From: MADRE3 sp963718195
GTDB taxonomy: Bacteria > Desulfobacterota > Desulfobulbia > Desulfobulbales > Desulfocapsaceae
Reading direction: 5' to 3'
Assembly: GCA_963718195.1 (NCBI GenBank)
Contig: CAVQYQ010000005.1
Coordinates: 868,001-932,000 of the forward strand
Length of the DNA stretch: 64,000 bases
Shown here: piece after piece, positions 43,909 to 52,280 of the stretch
Layout of the letters: each line of letters starts with the position of its first letter
How positions within the stretch are numbered: the first letter of the stretch is position 1
Notes under the pieces: generated by a model
Told to the model about the DNA's origin: nothing
Database searches by the model: none
The model's input: only the letters and a program-made list of their open reading frames with translations
Position numbers and translations under genes: made by a program

Positions 43909-45264
43909 ATGAGCACTTCACCGACACCGTGGGAAACAATTCGTGAGCTGATCGACAGTGGTACGAAAAAAGAAATCGCCACATATCTGGATTCGCTTGA
44001 AATATCTGAAACAGCCCGGGCCATATCCCGTCTATCAGAGGAAGAACAACATCTGCTCTTCGCCAAGCTGAGCCCAGAAGACGCTGCCGACCTCATAGAA
44101 GGGTTCTCCGACAGTCAGGCTGCCGATATCGTAGAACATATGCCGTCAGATCAGGCGGCCGCCATCATGGAAGAATTGCCGAGCGATCATCTTGCAGATG
44201 TCCTCGGTGAAATGGATGACAGCGCAACCGAGTCAATTCTTGCCAGCATGGAAAAAGAAGAAGCTGCCGAAGCCCGGATACTGATGAATTATGCACCAGA
44301 CTGTGCAGGCGGCTTGATGGTCTCAGAATTTCTGGCCTTTGGCGTAGATAATACGATTCAGGACGTGCTGAATAACCTGCAGGAAAACCAGGCGAAATAT
44401 GCCAACTATCATGTACAGTACCTGTACGTGGTTGATTCAAAAAAGAAATTAACCGGTGTATTACGGATGCATGATCTCCTGTTTCCCTCCCGGCAGTCAC
44501 GTCTTGAAGACATTATGATTCCAACCCCATTATCGGTATCGGACAGTACACCTCTTGCTGAATTAAAAGAATTTTTTGAGGAACATAAACTGTTTGGCGT
44601 GCCAGTCGTTGACTTTAACCGGCGACTGGTCGGCGTCGTGCTGCCGGGTGCGGTTGAAGAAGAGTTCGGAAAACAAAAAACCAAAGCATTCCTGCGACTC
44701 AGCGGTATTATTGGGGGTGAAGAATTTCGAACAATGCCCCTGCACGTTCGCTCAGGAAGACGATTGTCGTGGCTGAGCATGAATATTGTTCTCAATATTA
44801 TTGCCGCAAGCGTCATTGCGCTCTACCAGGACACGCTCGCTGCGGCCATCACTCTGGCTGTATTTTTGCCCATGGTCAGTGACATGAGTGGCTGTTCGGG
44901 TAACCAGGCAGTTGCCGTGTCAATGCGGGAACTGTCCCTTGGTCTGGTCAAGCCAAAAGAGATTCTCTGGGTCGTTCTAAAAGAAGTGCGGGTTGGTATC
45001 ATCAATGGTGTCGTGCTCGGCCTGTTACTTGGTCTGGTTGCCTTTATCTGGCAGGACAATATCTGGCTGGGAATTGTTGTCGGTGGAGCGCTTGCCGCAA
45101 ACACACTGGTGTCAGTTACCCTGGGCGGTGCGCTGCCCCTGGTACTGAAACGAATGAAAATGGACCCGGCATTGGTATCAAGCCCACTGTTAACCACCGT
45201 AACTGACATGTGCGGTTTCTTTTTCGTTCTCAGTTTTGCAGCCTCAGTTTTACCGAAACTGTAA
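43909..45264 (+). CDS. mgtE: Magnesium transporter MgtE
   Basis: A 451-residue Mg2+ channel. The N-terminal MgtE-N superhelix has the repeat LSPEDAADLIEGFSDSQAAD...EHMPSDQAAAIMEELPSDH. Two CBS domains follow (about 130-250) with LTGVLRMHDLLFP and FFEEHKLFGVPVVDFNRRLVGVV. Five membrane helices make the C-terminal pore domain: FLPMVSDMSGCSGNQAVAVSMRE is the conserved pore-lining segment. The channel normally closes when cytoplasmic Mg2+ binds the soluble domains. It stands alone. Confidence 0.95.
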   Translation: MSTSPTPWETIRELIDSGTKKEIATYLDSLEISETARAISRLSEEEQHLLFAKLSPEDAADLIEGFSDSQAADIVEHMPSDQAAAIMEELPSDHLADVLGEMDDSATESILASMEKEEAAEARILMNYAPDCAGGLMVSEFLAFGVDNTIQDVLNNLQENQAKYANYHVQYLYVVDSKKKLTGVLRMHDLLFPSRQSRLEDIMIPTPLSVSDSTPLAELKEFFEEHKLFGVPVVDFNRRLVGVVLPGAVEEEFGKQKTKAFLRLSGIIGGEEFRTMPLHVRSGRRLSWLSMNIVLNIIAASVIALYQDTLAAAITLAVFLPMVSDMSGCSGNQAVAVSMRELSLGLVKPKEILWVVLKEVRVGIINGVVLGLLLGLVAFIWQDNIWLGIVVGGALAANTLVSVTLGGALPLVLKRMKMDPALVSSPLLTTVTDMCGFFFVLSFAASVLPKL

Positions 45265-45521
45265 ACAACACCTACAGGATTCAAGGTTGTCTGGGTTCCA
45301 TGATGCCCCGTAATATTTAACACTTGCCAGCAATTGTAATGTTTGGCACAGTGCAATTGTAATCCATTTACAAAAGATCATTGTTTAGGTTGTATTCAGG
45401 GGGTAAATAGTTAGGTTATCCTCATGTAATTGAACTGTTATTCAATGGTTGCCAGCATTTCTCTTAGAACACAAACAGCCTGCATGACAAGACCAAACTC
45501 AACGTTTCAGGAGGGACCCAG

Positions 45522-46544
45522 ATGTTGAAAAAAATCGTTTTATCAACCGTTATTGCTCTCGTTCTCTGTGCCTTTAGCTCAATGGCTCTGGCAAAAGATC
45601 TGGTAGTGGGAGTCTCATGGTCCAACTTCCAGGAAGAACGCTGGAAAACCGATGAAGCAGCCATGAAAGGTCAATTGGAAAAGATGGGCGCTAAATACAT
45701 TATGGCCGATGCCCAGGCCAGTGCCGAAAAACAAATTTCAGATATTGAAAACCTTATTGCCCGCGGCGCCAGTGCGCTGATTGTCCTGGCCTGGGATGCA
45801 GACGCAATCCTGCCCGCCATCGCTAAAGCTGAAGCTGAAGGTATCGCTGTTGTTGGCTATGATCGTCTCATTGAAAAAGAAGGGGTATTCTATCTCACCT
45901 TTGACAACAAGGAAGTCGGCCGGATGCAGGCCCGGGCAGTGTTTGCCGCAAAGCCCGAGGGTAACTATGTCTTTATCAAAGGTGCACCGACTGATCCCAA
46001 CGCTGAATTTCTCTATGAAGGTCAACTTGAAGTGCTCGATGAAGCGATCAAGGCCGGTAAAATCAAAAATGTAGCTGCGCAGGGTACCGACGGTTGGAAA
46101 CCCGAGGTGGCCCAACGCAACATGGAGCAGATACTCACCGCGCAAAACAACAAGGTGGATGCCGTTGTCGCCTCCAATGACGGAACTGCTGGTGGCGTTG
46201 TAGCGGCCCTCACTGCCCAGGGAATGGAAGGTATCACGCCGGTTTCCGGCCAGGATGGTGATCATGCCGCCTTGAACCGTGTTGCCCGCGGACTGCAGAC
46301 TGTTTCCGTCTGGAAAGATGCACGGGAGCTTGGTAAGGCAGCCGCTAAAATTGCGGTTGAACTCGCTTCTGGAAAAACTCCCCAGGGGACCATCAAGTGG
46401 TCCGGCGGAGTCAAAGGTATTGAGATGGATGCGATTCTTCTCGCTCCAGTCCCTGTTACCAAGGCAAATCTGGATACCGTGGTAAAGGCCGGATGGATCA
46501 AACAGGACGTTCTTTGCCAGGGGGTTACCGGCAACTGTCCATAA
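45522..46544 (+). CDS. xylF: D-xylose-type ABC transporter substrate-binding protein
   Basis: A 340-residue periplasmic binding protein of the ribose/xylose (PBP1) family. The signal peptide is MLKKIVLSTVIALVLCAFSS with cleavage after ALA. Mature landmarks match XylF: VGVSWSNFQEERWKTDEAAMKGQL, GASALIVLAWDADAILPAIAKA, AVVGYDRLIE, VVASNDGTAGGVVAALTAQG, SGQDGDHAALNRVARGLQTVSVWKDARELG. AGGAGGG precedes ATG 45522. A hairpin and then a MITE separate it from xylH. Confidence 0.92.
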   Translation: MLKKIVLSTVIALVLCAFSSMALAKDLVVGVSWSNFQEERWKTDEAAMKGQLEKMGAKYIMADAQASAEKQISDIENLIARGASALIVLAWDADAILPAIAKAEAEGIAVVGYDRLIEKEGVFYLTFDNKEVGRMQARAVFAAKPEGNYVFIKGAPTDPNAEFLYEGQLEVLDEAIKAGKIKNVAAQGTDGWKPEVAQRNMEQILTAQNNKVDAVVASNDGTAGGVVAALTAQGMEGITPVSGQDGDHAALNRVARGLQTVSVWKDARELGKAAAKIAVELASGKTPQGTIKWSGGVKGIEMDAILLAPVPVTKANLDTVVKAGWIKQDVLCQGVTGNCP

Positions 46545-46565
46545 ACACTGTCGCTGTTCAGATGA

Positions 46566-46596
46566 AGCGGGATCGATCTGTACGAGCGATTCCGCT
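46566..46596 (+). terminator. Hairpin after xylF
   Basis: A 10-bp stem (AGCGGGATCG / CGATTCCGCT, one G-U) with an 11-base loop, 22 bases after the xylF stop. Like the hairpin at 5843-5872 it sits after a binding-protein gene and probably gives partial termination or protects the xylF message. Confidence 0.6.
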
Positions 46597-46654
46597 CAAC
46601 GATCACGTTTACTCTGTTTTACGCTGCTTCTTTCAGGGTAAAGATCTGCCATAA

Positions 46655-46795
46655 GAGCCTTTTGCAAAATGATGATTTTCGTTCAACGTCAAGGCATGTA
46701 AAAAATTATACCGCAGGCATATAATAGATATTCCGAGGATAAAAATTTAAGCATAACGTAGAGATTGAGCAAAAAGGGCGTTTTGCAAGGGGCTC
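46655..46795 (+). mobile_element. MITE-like element, copy 3, inside the xylFH operon
   Basis: The same family and orientation as copy 1, 141 bp, ending GCAAGGGGCTC. Short duplications flank it (ATAA on both sides). It has a few internal changes (CATATAATAGATATT). It lies between xylF and xylH; its end is 20 bp from the xylH start. The paired ends may form a long hairpin affecting downstream expression. Confidence 0.87.
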
Positions 46796-46814
46796 ATAAA
46801 GACAAAAATTTAAG

Positions 46815-48053
46815 ATGGGCGAGGTAATGGCCAGCCAACCCGACAGAGCAGAGAAAAGTTCTTTCATACAACGTTTAAGCACCGAACTGGAGATCGACAC
46901 CCGCATGTTGGCCATGATTGGGGCATTGCTGTCAATCTGGATCATTTTAAATATTCTTACCGACGGTATCTTTTTTTCTTCAAGAAATCTCTATAACCTT
47001 GCTGTACAAAGCAGCGTTGTCGGAATTATGGCAACCGGCATGGTGCTGGTTATTGTTGCCCGCCACATAGACCTCTCAGTTGGCTCCCTCATGGGCTTTA
47101 CAGGAATGGTTATCGCCTATCTTCAGGTTCATGTTTTTACCCTCGGAGCAGCCTGGAACTGGCCGATGACCGTTTTTTTCGGCCTCCTGCTCGGGGCAGC
47201 CGTTGGTTTGTGGCAGGGATGGTGGATTGCTTACCGCGGTGTCCCGGCATTTGTGGTCACCCTCGGCGGCCTGCTTATTTTCAGAGGTGGCGCCTATCTG
47301 GTCACCGATGGCCGTACCGTCGCACCAATGGATAAGACCTATCAATTGCTTGGTGGCGGGATAGACGGCTCCATCGGGGCAACCTGGAGCTGGATATTTG
47401 GCGGTGTCTGTATCCTACTGATGCTGATCGGCACCTATAGGAATCGTCTGCGCAGGAATAAATACGGTTTCAAGCCGAAAGCCCTCTGGGCTGAGATGGC
47501 CATATTGGCGGTTGGAATCGGGCTTGTCTGTGGTTTCGTATTGATCATGAACTCATACTATAAACCACGCACTGAAATTCCTCGCGGCATCCCCGTTCCC
47601 GTGCTGATCCTGATCGGTGTCGTTGTCATCATGACCCTGGTTGCGAAAGTAACGAAATTCGGCAGGTACGTGTTTGCTATCGGCGGAAATCCCGAGGCGG
47701 CAGAACTATCGGGAATAAATGTGCCCAGGGTTACCATGCTGATTTTTATGGTCATGGGAATTCTCTGCGGGGTCGCTGCAGTTATTACCACGGCCCGACT
47801 TAATGCAGGTGCCAACTCCATGGGTACCATGGCGGAGCTGAATGTCATTGCAGCTGCGGTTATAGGCGGCACCTCTCTGGCTGGAGGTATCGGCACGATT
47901 GCCGGAGCAATATTGGGAGCAGTTATCATGCAGTCTCTGGAGTCGGGCATGGTTTTAATGGGTGTTTCAAGTGCCATGAGGCAGGTCATAATCGGCCTTG
48001 TCCTCATTGTGGCTGTCTGGTTTGATGTCATCTACAATAAAAATAAGCGATAG
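46815..48053 (+). CDS. xylH: D-xylose-type ABC transporter permease
   Basis: A 412-residue permease of the RbsC/XylH family with about ten helices. Identification rests on GMVLVIVARHIDLSVGSLMGFTGM, WWIAYRGVPAFVVTLGGLLIFRG, KFGRYVFAIGGNPEAAELSGI and AAVIGGTSLAGGIGTIAGAILGAV. ATG 46815 lacks a good ribosome site; ATG 46827 follows GAGGTA closely. The MITE upstream may have removed the original leader. The stop lies 10 bases before the xylG GTG. Confidence 0.92.
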   Translation: MGEVMASQPDRAEKSSFIQRLSTELEIDTRMLAMIGALLSIWIILNILTDGIFFSSRNLYNLAVQSSVVGIMATGMVLVIVARHIDLSVGSLMGFTGMVIAYLQVHVFTLGAAWNWPMTVFFGLLLGAAVGLWQGWWIAYRGVPAFVVTLGGLLIFRGGAYLVTDGRTVAPMDKTYQLLGGGIDGSIGATWSWIFGGVCILLMLIGTYRNRLRRNKYGFKPKALWAEMAILAVGIGLVCGFVLIMNSYYKPRTEIPRGIPVPVLILIGVVVIMTLVAKVTKFGRYVFAIGGNPEAAELSGINVPRVTMLIFMVMGILCGVAAVITTARLNAGANSMGTMAELNVIAAAVIGGTSLAGGIGTIAGAILGAVIMQSLESGMVLMGVSSAMRQVIIGLVLIVAVWFDVIYNKNKR

Positions 48054-48063
48054 GAGCACCAGC

Positions 48064-48825
48064 GTGAGCAAGCAAATTCCGCTCGTTGAAATGCGAAACA
48101 TTCACAAACGCTTTGGCGGTGTACACGCGGTAAAAGATGTCTCCATCGACCTCATGCCTGGCGAGGTGGTTGGCGTCCTTGGGCATAATGGCGCCGGTAA
48201 AACAGTATTGATGAAGACACTTTCAGGGGCAATCCCCTGTGACAGCGGAGATATCATCATTAATGGAGAAAAGGTTGAAATCAAGCGCCCGAGAGATGCG
48301 CGCCGCCATGGGGTCGAATGCATCTACCAGACCCTGGCACTTTCCGACAATTTAGACGCACCAGCCAATCTTTTCCTTGGTCGGGAAATTATGTCAAAAT
48401 ACGGGACCCTCGATGATGGTGCCATGGAAAATGAAGCCCGCAAGGTTATTCATCGGCTCAACCCTAATTTCACCAATATTAAAGACCCTGTTCGCAATAT
48501 GTCCGGTGGCCAGCGGCAGTCTGTGGCTATCGCCAGGGCAATTTATTTCAATGCCAAAATCCTGATCATGGATGAACCGACCGCAGCTCTTGGTCCCCAG
48601 GAGACGGCAATGGTCGCGGAACTTATCACACAGCTCAAGAGTGAAGGTATCGGTATTTTTCTTATTAGTCACGACCTCCATGATGTGTTTGACCTTGCTG
48701 ATCGTGTCTCTGTTATTAAAAACGGTCGTCTGGTGGGCACACAATGGACTGACCAGGTAACAGAAGATGATGTTCTCGGGATGATCATTCTCGGTAAAAA
48801 TCCCGGAGAAACCGCCTCTGCCTGA
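48064..48825 (+). CDS. xylG: D-xylose-type ABC transporter ATP-binding protein (single domain)
   Basis: A 253-residue ATPase, GTG start at 48064 (GAGCACCAGC upstream, weak). Walker A is GHNGAGKTVLMK, the signature is NMSGGQRQSVAIARA, and Walker B is ILIMDEPTAALGPQE, followed by LISHDLHDVFDLADR. E. coli XylG is about 513 residues with two ABC cassettes; this protein has only one, as in several non-enteric pentose importers, so it would act as a homodimer. It completes the importer with xylF and xylH. Confidence 0.92.
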   Translation: MSKQIPLVEMRNIHKRFGGVHAVKDVSIDLMPGEVVGVLGHNGAGKTVLMKTLSGAIPCDSGDIIINGEKVEIKRPRDARRHGVECIYQTLALSDNLDAPANLFLGREIMSKYGTLDDGAMENEARKVIHRLNPNFTNIKDPVRNMSGGQRQSVAIARAIYFNAKILIMDEPTAALGPQETAMVAELITQLKSEGIGIFLISHDLHDVFDLADRVSVIKNGRLVGTQWTDQVTEDDVLGMIILGKNPGETASA

Positions 48826-49163
48826 ACCTCCCATCAAACAATCGCAGGAAACCTGCACGAATAAGCTAATATTCTTTTAACACCAGGCGATCTCTCTTGC
48901 GCCGCACTCTCCCTGCTGCTGTCACTGACATCCAAGGTTATCAATGGTTAGACAACACCGACTTTCTTCATTTCAAAGAAAATACTAGAATTTTTGAGAA
49001 TATCCCGTTAATCAATGCTTAGCCTGAATCTTTCACAAGTTGCTACGGACTACTCGTCCAGGAGATTTGGGGAATGCTCTAGACGTAATATGCCTTTTAC
49101 AAAAGTGACGCGGGATAACAGGCTGTATCGACTCGTGAAGCAATTACTCAGGGAGGAGTTTCC
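48826..49163. other. 338-bp gap after the xylose-type importer
   Basis: No gene, RNA or repeat was recognised. A strong GGGAGGAG ribosome site at 49150-49157 serves the VOC gene. The open plus-strand frame at 49015-49212 overlaps the VOC start and looks spurious. Confidence 0.5.
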
Positions 49164-49544
49164 GTGCTTGTCAATAATCTCGATCACCTGGTTATTACCG
49201 TTTATGACATAACAGCCTCATGTTTATTCTATGAAAAAGTTCTGGGACTCGAAATCCTCTTATTTGACGATGACCGAAAGGCTTTGCGGGTTGGCGACCA
49301 GAAAATTAATCTCCACCAGGCCGGGCTTGAACGAACACCGCATGCAAAACATCCGACACCAGGGTCAGCAGACCTCTGTTTTATAACAGATCGGCTTATT
49401 TCTGATTATGTCAATCACCTGGGAACCTGTGGAGTAGATATTGAATTGGGTCCGGTAAAGAGATATGGAGCCCACGGGCAAATGGACTCTGTCTATTTTC
49501 GTGACCCCGACGGTAATCTGCTTGAGGTGAGCCATTATGTATGA
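49164..49544 (+). CDS. VOC-family (glyoxalase/dioxygenase-fold) protein
   Basis: A 126-residue protein of the vicinal-oxygen-chelate fold. It begins NLDHLVITVYDITASCLFYEKVLGLEI and ends DSVYFRDPDGNLLEVSHYV, with the His and Glu metal positions of the family. GTG 49164 has GGGAGGAG 6 bases upstream. It resembles virulence/fosfomycin-type VOC proteins, but the substrate is not evident. It lies 60 bp before the MOT1-type transporter. Confidence 0.88.
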   Translation: MLVNNLDHLVITVYDITASCLFYEKVLGLEILLFDDDRKALRVGDQKINLHQAGLERTPHAKHPTPGSADLCFITDRLISDYVNHLGTCGVDIELGPVKRYGAHGQMDSVYFRDPDGNLLEVSHYV

Positions 49545-49604
49545 TTTTGTTTATCATCCTCACTATCTTCGCAATGACAATATGATTTCTTTGCAGACAA
49601 GGCT

Positions 49605-50822
49605 ATGAAACCTGCCAGAAAGCATTTTGAATATATGAAATTCACCAGAATGGAACTGTCAGGATCCCTGGGAGATCTCGGCACCCTCCTGCCTCTGTCC
49701 ACCGCTCTGATTGTTATCAATGGTCTGAACCCAACCAGCATTTTCCTCTGCATCGGACTGTTCTATATTCTCTCCGGAGCTTATTTTCAGATAACCTGCC
49801 CCGTAGAGCCGATGAAGGTAATTTCAGCCTATGCCATTGCCGCCGGAATTTCGGCGAGTCAGCTCCAGGCGTCCTGTCTCTGGATATTTGCGATACTGGC
49901 ATTCATCGGTATGACCGGATTCATCGATGTCATAAGCCGGGTTGTTGGAAAAGCCGTTATCAGGGGGATTCAGTTATCCACCGGCATACTCCTTCTTACC
50001 CAGGGGTTCCATCTCGTTCTCGGCAAATCCTCCGTTCAGTCATTACTTGGAGCCGGCGAACCGTACCTGACTATCCAACAGGTTGGCTCTGTGCCCATCG
50101 GGATCGTTTTGGGAACCATTGGCGGAATTATCATTCTTTCGCTGCTCGACAACAAGAGAGTTCCGGCTGCACTGGTGGCGATTGTTGCAGGTGTAACGTG
50201 TGGGATCATTTTTGGTAAGCATGATGGCTGGCAGCAATTCTCCCTCGGTTTCCACCTCCCGGAGATACTGCCATACGGATTACCGACCTTAAACGATTTA
50301 ACCTTTGCATTCCTGATTCTGGCAGTACCTCAAATTCCGATGACTGTCGGAAATGCTATCATTGCCAACGCCGACCTGTCCCGCCAATATTTCCAGGAGA
50401 GAAGCCACCGTGTAACCAATAAATCGTTATGCCTGAGTATGGCGCTGGCCAACCTCGGCTGTTTTTTCGTTGCGGGTATTCCGCTGTGCCATGGTGCTGG
50501 AGGACTTGCCTCCCGCTATAGATTTGGAGCCCGGACGGCAGGTTCAAATATGATAATTGGGAGTGCGTTTCTGCTGACGGCTCTTTTTCTCGGTCCACAA
50601 CTGATGCTCATTATTCAGTTAATACCTCTATCGATCCTGGGAATGCTGCTCGTATTTGCCGGCATCCAATTGTCACTCACGATCATTGATATAGACAAGC
50701 GAAACGATCTTTTTATTGCCGTTGTCATACTCGGTTTAACCTTAACAACCAATCTCGCCATTGGATTTTTGGTCGGTATTCTTCTTGACCACCTGCTCAG
50801 GTGGATGGGCCGATCCATATAA
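49605..50822 (+). CDS. MOT1-type molybdate/sulfate transporter
   Basis: A 405-residue membrane protein of the MFS_MOT1 group (SulP-related). The two signature segments are present: ELSGSLGDLGTLLPLSTALI near the start and AVPQIPMTVGNAIIANADLS in the second half. PVEPMKVISAYAIAAG is also typical. MOT1 proteins take up molybdate, sometimes sulfate. A later start at ATG 49635 is possible. No modABC or molybdenum cofactor genes are adjacent. Confidence 0.88.
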   Translation: MKPARKHFEYMKFTRMELSGSLGDLGTLLPLSTALIVINGLNPTSIFLCIGLFYILSGAYFQITCPVEPMKVISAYAIAAGISASQLQASCLWIFAILAFIGMTGFIDVISRVVGKAVIRGIQLSTGILLLTQGFHLVLGKSSVQSLLGAGEPYLTIQQVGSVPIGIVLGTIGGIIILSLLDNKRVPAALVAIVAGVTCGIIFGKHDGWQQFSLGFHLPEILPYGLPTLNDLTFAFLILAVPQIPMTVGNAIIANADLSRQYFQERSHRVTNKSLCLSMALANLGCFFVAGIPLCHGAGGLASRYRFGARTAGSNMIIGSAFLLTALFLGPQLMLIIQLIPLSILGMLLVFAGIQLSLTIIDIDKRNDLFIAVVILGLTLTTNLAIGFLVGILLDHLLRWMGRSI

Positions 50823-50986
50823 TTTCTCTACCCGTTACCGGCAAAATGCTTATTCCCCCCAGTACCTCCGTGTTGGGCTGAACCTGTTCACAATAACGTT
50901 ATCTTTGACTACGCTGTGGTCTTGATTTTGTCCCTGTTTTATGGATGATATAGAGAACATAACCATTCACCAAAGGAGAAGAGATA

Positions 50987-51337
50987 ATGGCCAATTTTCT
51001 GTTTGTACTGAGTTCCGACGACAACGAGAAGGCAACCCGATGTTTCCAATTTGCAAAAATTGCTCATTCCAAAGGACACTTGGTTAATATATTTTTAATT
51101 GACGGCGGCGTGGAATGGGCAGTGAGCAGCAAAGACGGCTCCCAGAAAACCACCACAGGCGATTGTCCAGCCGATTATCTACCATACCTCATAGGATCAG
51201 AAGTTGAAGTCGGTGTCTGTACACCCTGTGCCAATAATCGCAAACTAGATGAAGCAACCTTTAATACCAATATGCGACTGGACGGAGGACCACATCTGAT
51301 TGACATGGCAGCCGAGGCAAAAGTTTTTAATTTTTAA
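50987..51337 (+). CDS. DsrE-family protein
   Basis: A 116-residue protein of the DsrE/DsrF-like fold (small sulfur-transfer proteins). It opens FLFVLSSDDNEKATRCFQFAKIAHSKGHLVNIFLIDGGVEW and has two cysteines in VGVCTPCANNRK near residue 80, where sulfur-carrying cysteines lie in this family. AAAGGAGAAG precedes the ATG. It stands alone with its own terminator. Partners are unknown. Confidence 0.87.
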   Translation: MANFLFVLSSDDNEKATRCFQFAKIAHSKGHLVNIFLIDGGVEWAVSSKDGSQKTTTGDCPADYLPYLIGSEVEVGVCTPCANNRKLDEATFNTNMRLDGGPHLIDMAAEAKVFNF

Positions 51338-51369
51338 GTCCGATCAAATATCACCAAAACGTCTGAGAA

Positions 51370-51418
51370 AAGGCGCAGCTATCATCCTTGTTTTCGCAAC
51401 TGGTGTAAGCTGCGCCTT
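51370..51418 (+). terminator. Hairpin terminator after the DsrE gene
   Basis: An 11-bp perfect stem (AAGGCGCAGCT / AGCTGCGCCTT) with a 27-base loop, 32 bases after the stop. The long loop makes it less than ideal, but no other structure is nearby. Confidence 0.55.
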
Positions 51419-51614
51419 ATCCTATCACGAGATATCGTCCCGGTATGCTACTTGAGCTCCACTGAATCGGTCCCAGTTGTTTATCTCTCTTAACTGCCCA
51501 CATAGTTCCATACAAATCAGAAAGCCCGGTTTATTGTTTTAACTATTCACTGTATTATATATTTTTGGATACAACATTCAGGCAAACCAGGTAAATAGAA
51601 AAGCAGGTAACAAG

Positions 51615-52244
51615 ATGAAATGGAATATTGACAAGATCGGATTTCTCCACCAGCCCGAGGACTTCCTTGGTTCATTTGACAATGATAAAATGCAATTGAG
51701 GCATGAAGAACAGGTACAACAAAAACTCAAGAGAATCAAAGCGGCCCTGGCTGAGGAGAAAGACCCGCTCCGGGCCATGCAGGTGCTGAATAAGCGGGAC
51801 CACATTCAATTCCTGCAGAACAACATTGACATTTTCAAGAGTCAGGGTGCGTTCGAAACGGCGGTGCTCAAACTCTACCGCAGGAAGAATGGACCGTATT
51901 CCACCCCAGACGATATCCCGACCTGGTCCAGTTTTTTCAAACAGTGCGAAAAAGATCGCTTATACGATAAGGGAGAACCCGTCTCCTTCTCCTCGGCTAC
52001 AGTCTATCGCGGTTCAGTCATTGGTTCAGCAAGGAGTCTCAGCTGGTCACCTGACCGCAGCCGTGCCCAGTGGTTCGCTGACAGATGGAAAGATCCAGCC
52101 CTTGGCGGTGGGCAGGTGTACGAAGTTGAAATTCCACTCTCAGCCCTGTTGGTTTACCTGACCGACGGGCACGAGCAGGAAATGATACTTGCACCAGATT
52201 TCATTGAAACTGCTGAAATAAAGACGTTTACTACAGATGGCTGA
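51615..52244 (+). CDS. Putative ADP-ribosyltransferase-like protein, 209 aa
   Basis: A soluble protein with an N-terminal helical half (residues 20-90) and a C-terminal half that fits an R-S-E ADP-ribosyltransferase pattern: TVYRGS with Arg132, RSLSWS (141-145) in the place of the S-T-S strand, RAQWFADRW, a VYEVEIPLSALLVYL strand, and HEQEMIL with Glu187 and Glu189 as the E-x-E pair. This is a visual match, not an alignment. AGGTAAC lies before ATG 51615. No toxin-antitoxin partner is evident, and the exporter downstream starts 36 bp later. Confidence 0.6.
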   Translation: MKWNIDKIGFLHQPEDFLGSFDNDKMQLRHEEQVQQKLKRIKAALAEEKDPLRAMQVLNKRDHIQFLQNNIDIFKSQGAFETAVLKLYRRKNGPYSTPDDIPTWSSFFKQCEKDRLYDKGEPVSFSSATVYRGSVIGSARSLSWSPDRSRAQWFADRWKDPALGGGQVYEVEIPLSALLVYLTDGHEQEMILAPDFIETAEIKTFTTDG

Positions 52245-52280
52245 GAAACGGGCAGGAAGACAGTTCAGCTGTTACTCCAC

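Noticed and set aside
15427..46795. Repeats considered as CRISPR or REP array
   Set aside because: Copies are dispersed, 140 bp long, without spacers, and have inverted ends and target duplications.
49015..49212. Plus-strand frame ahead of the VOC gene
   Set aside because: It overlaps the VOC start in another frame and lacks a ribosome site.
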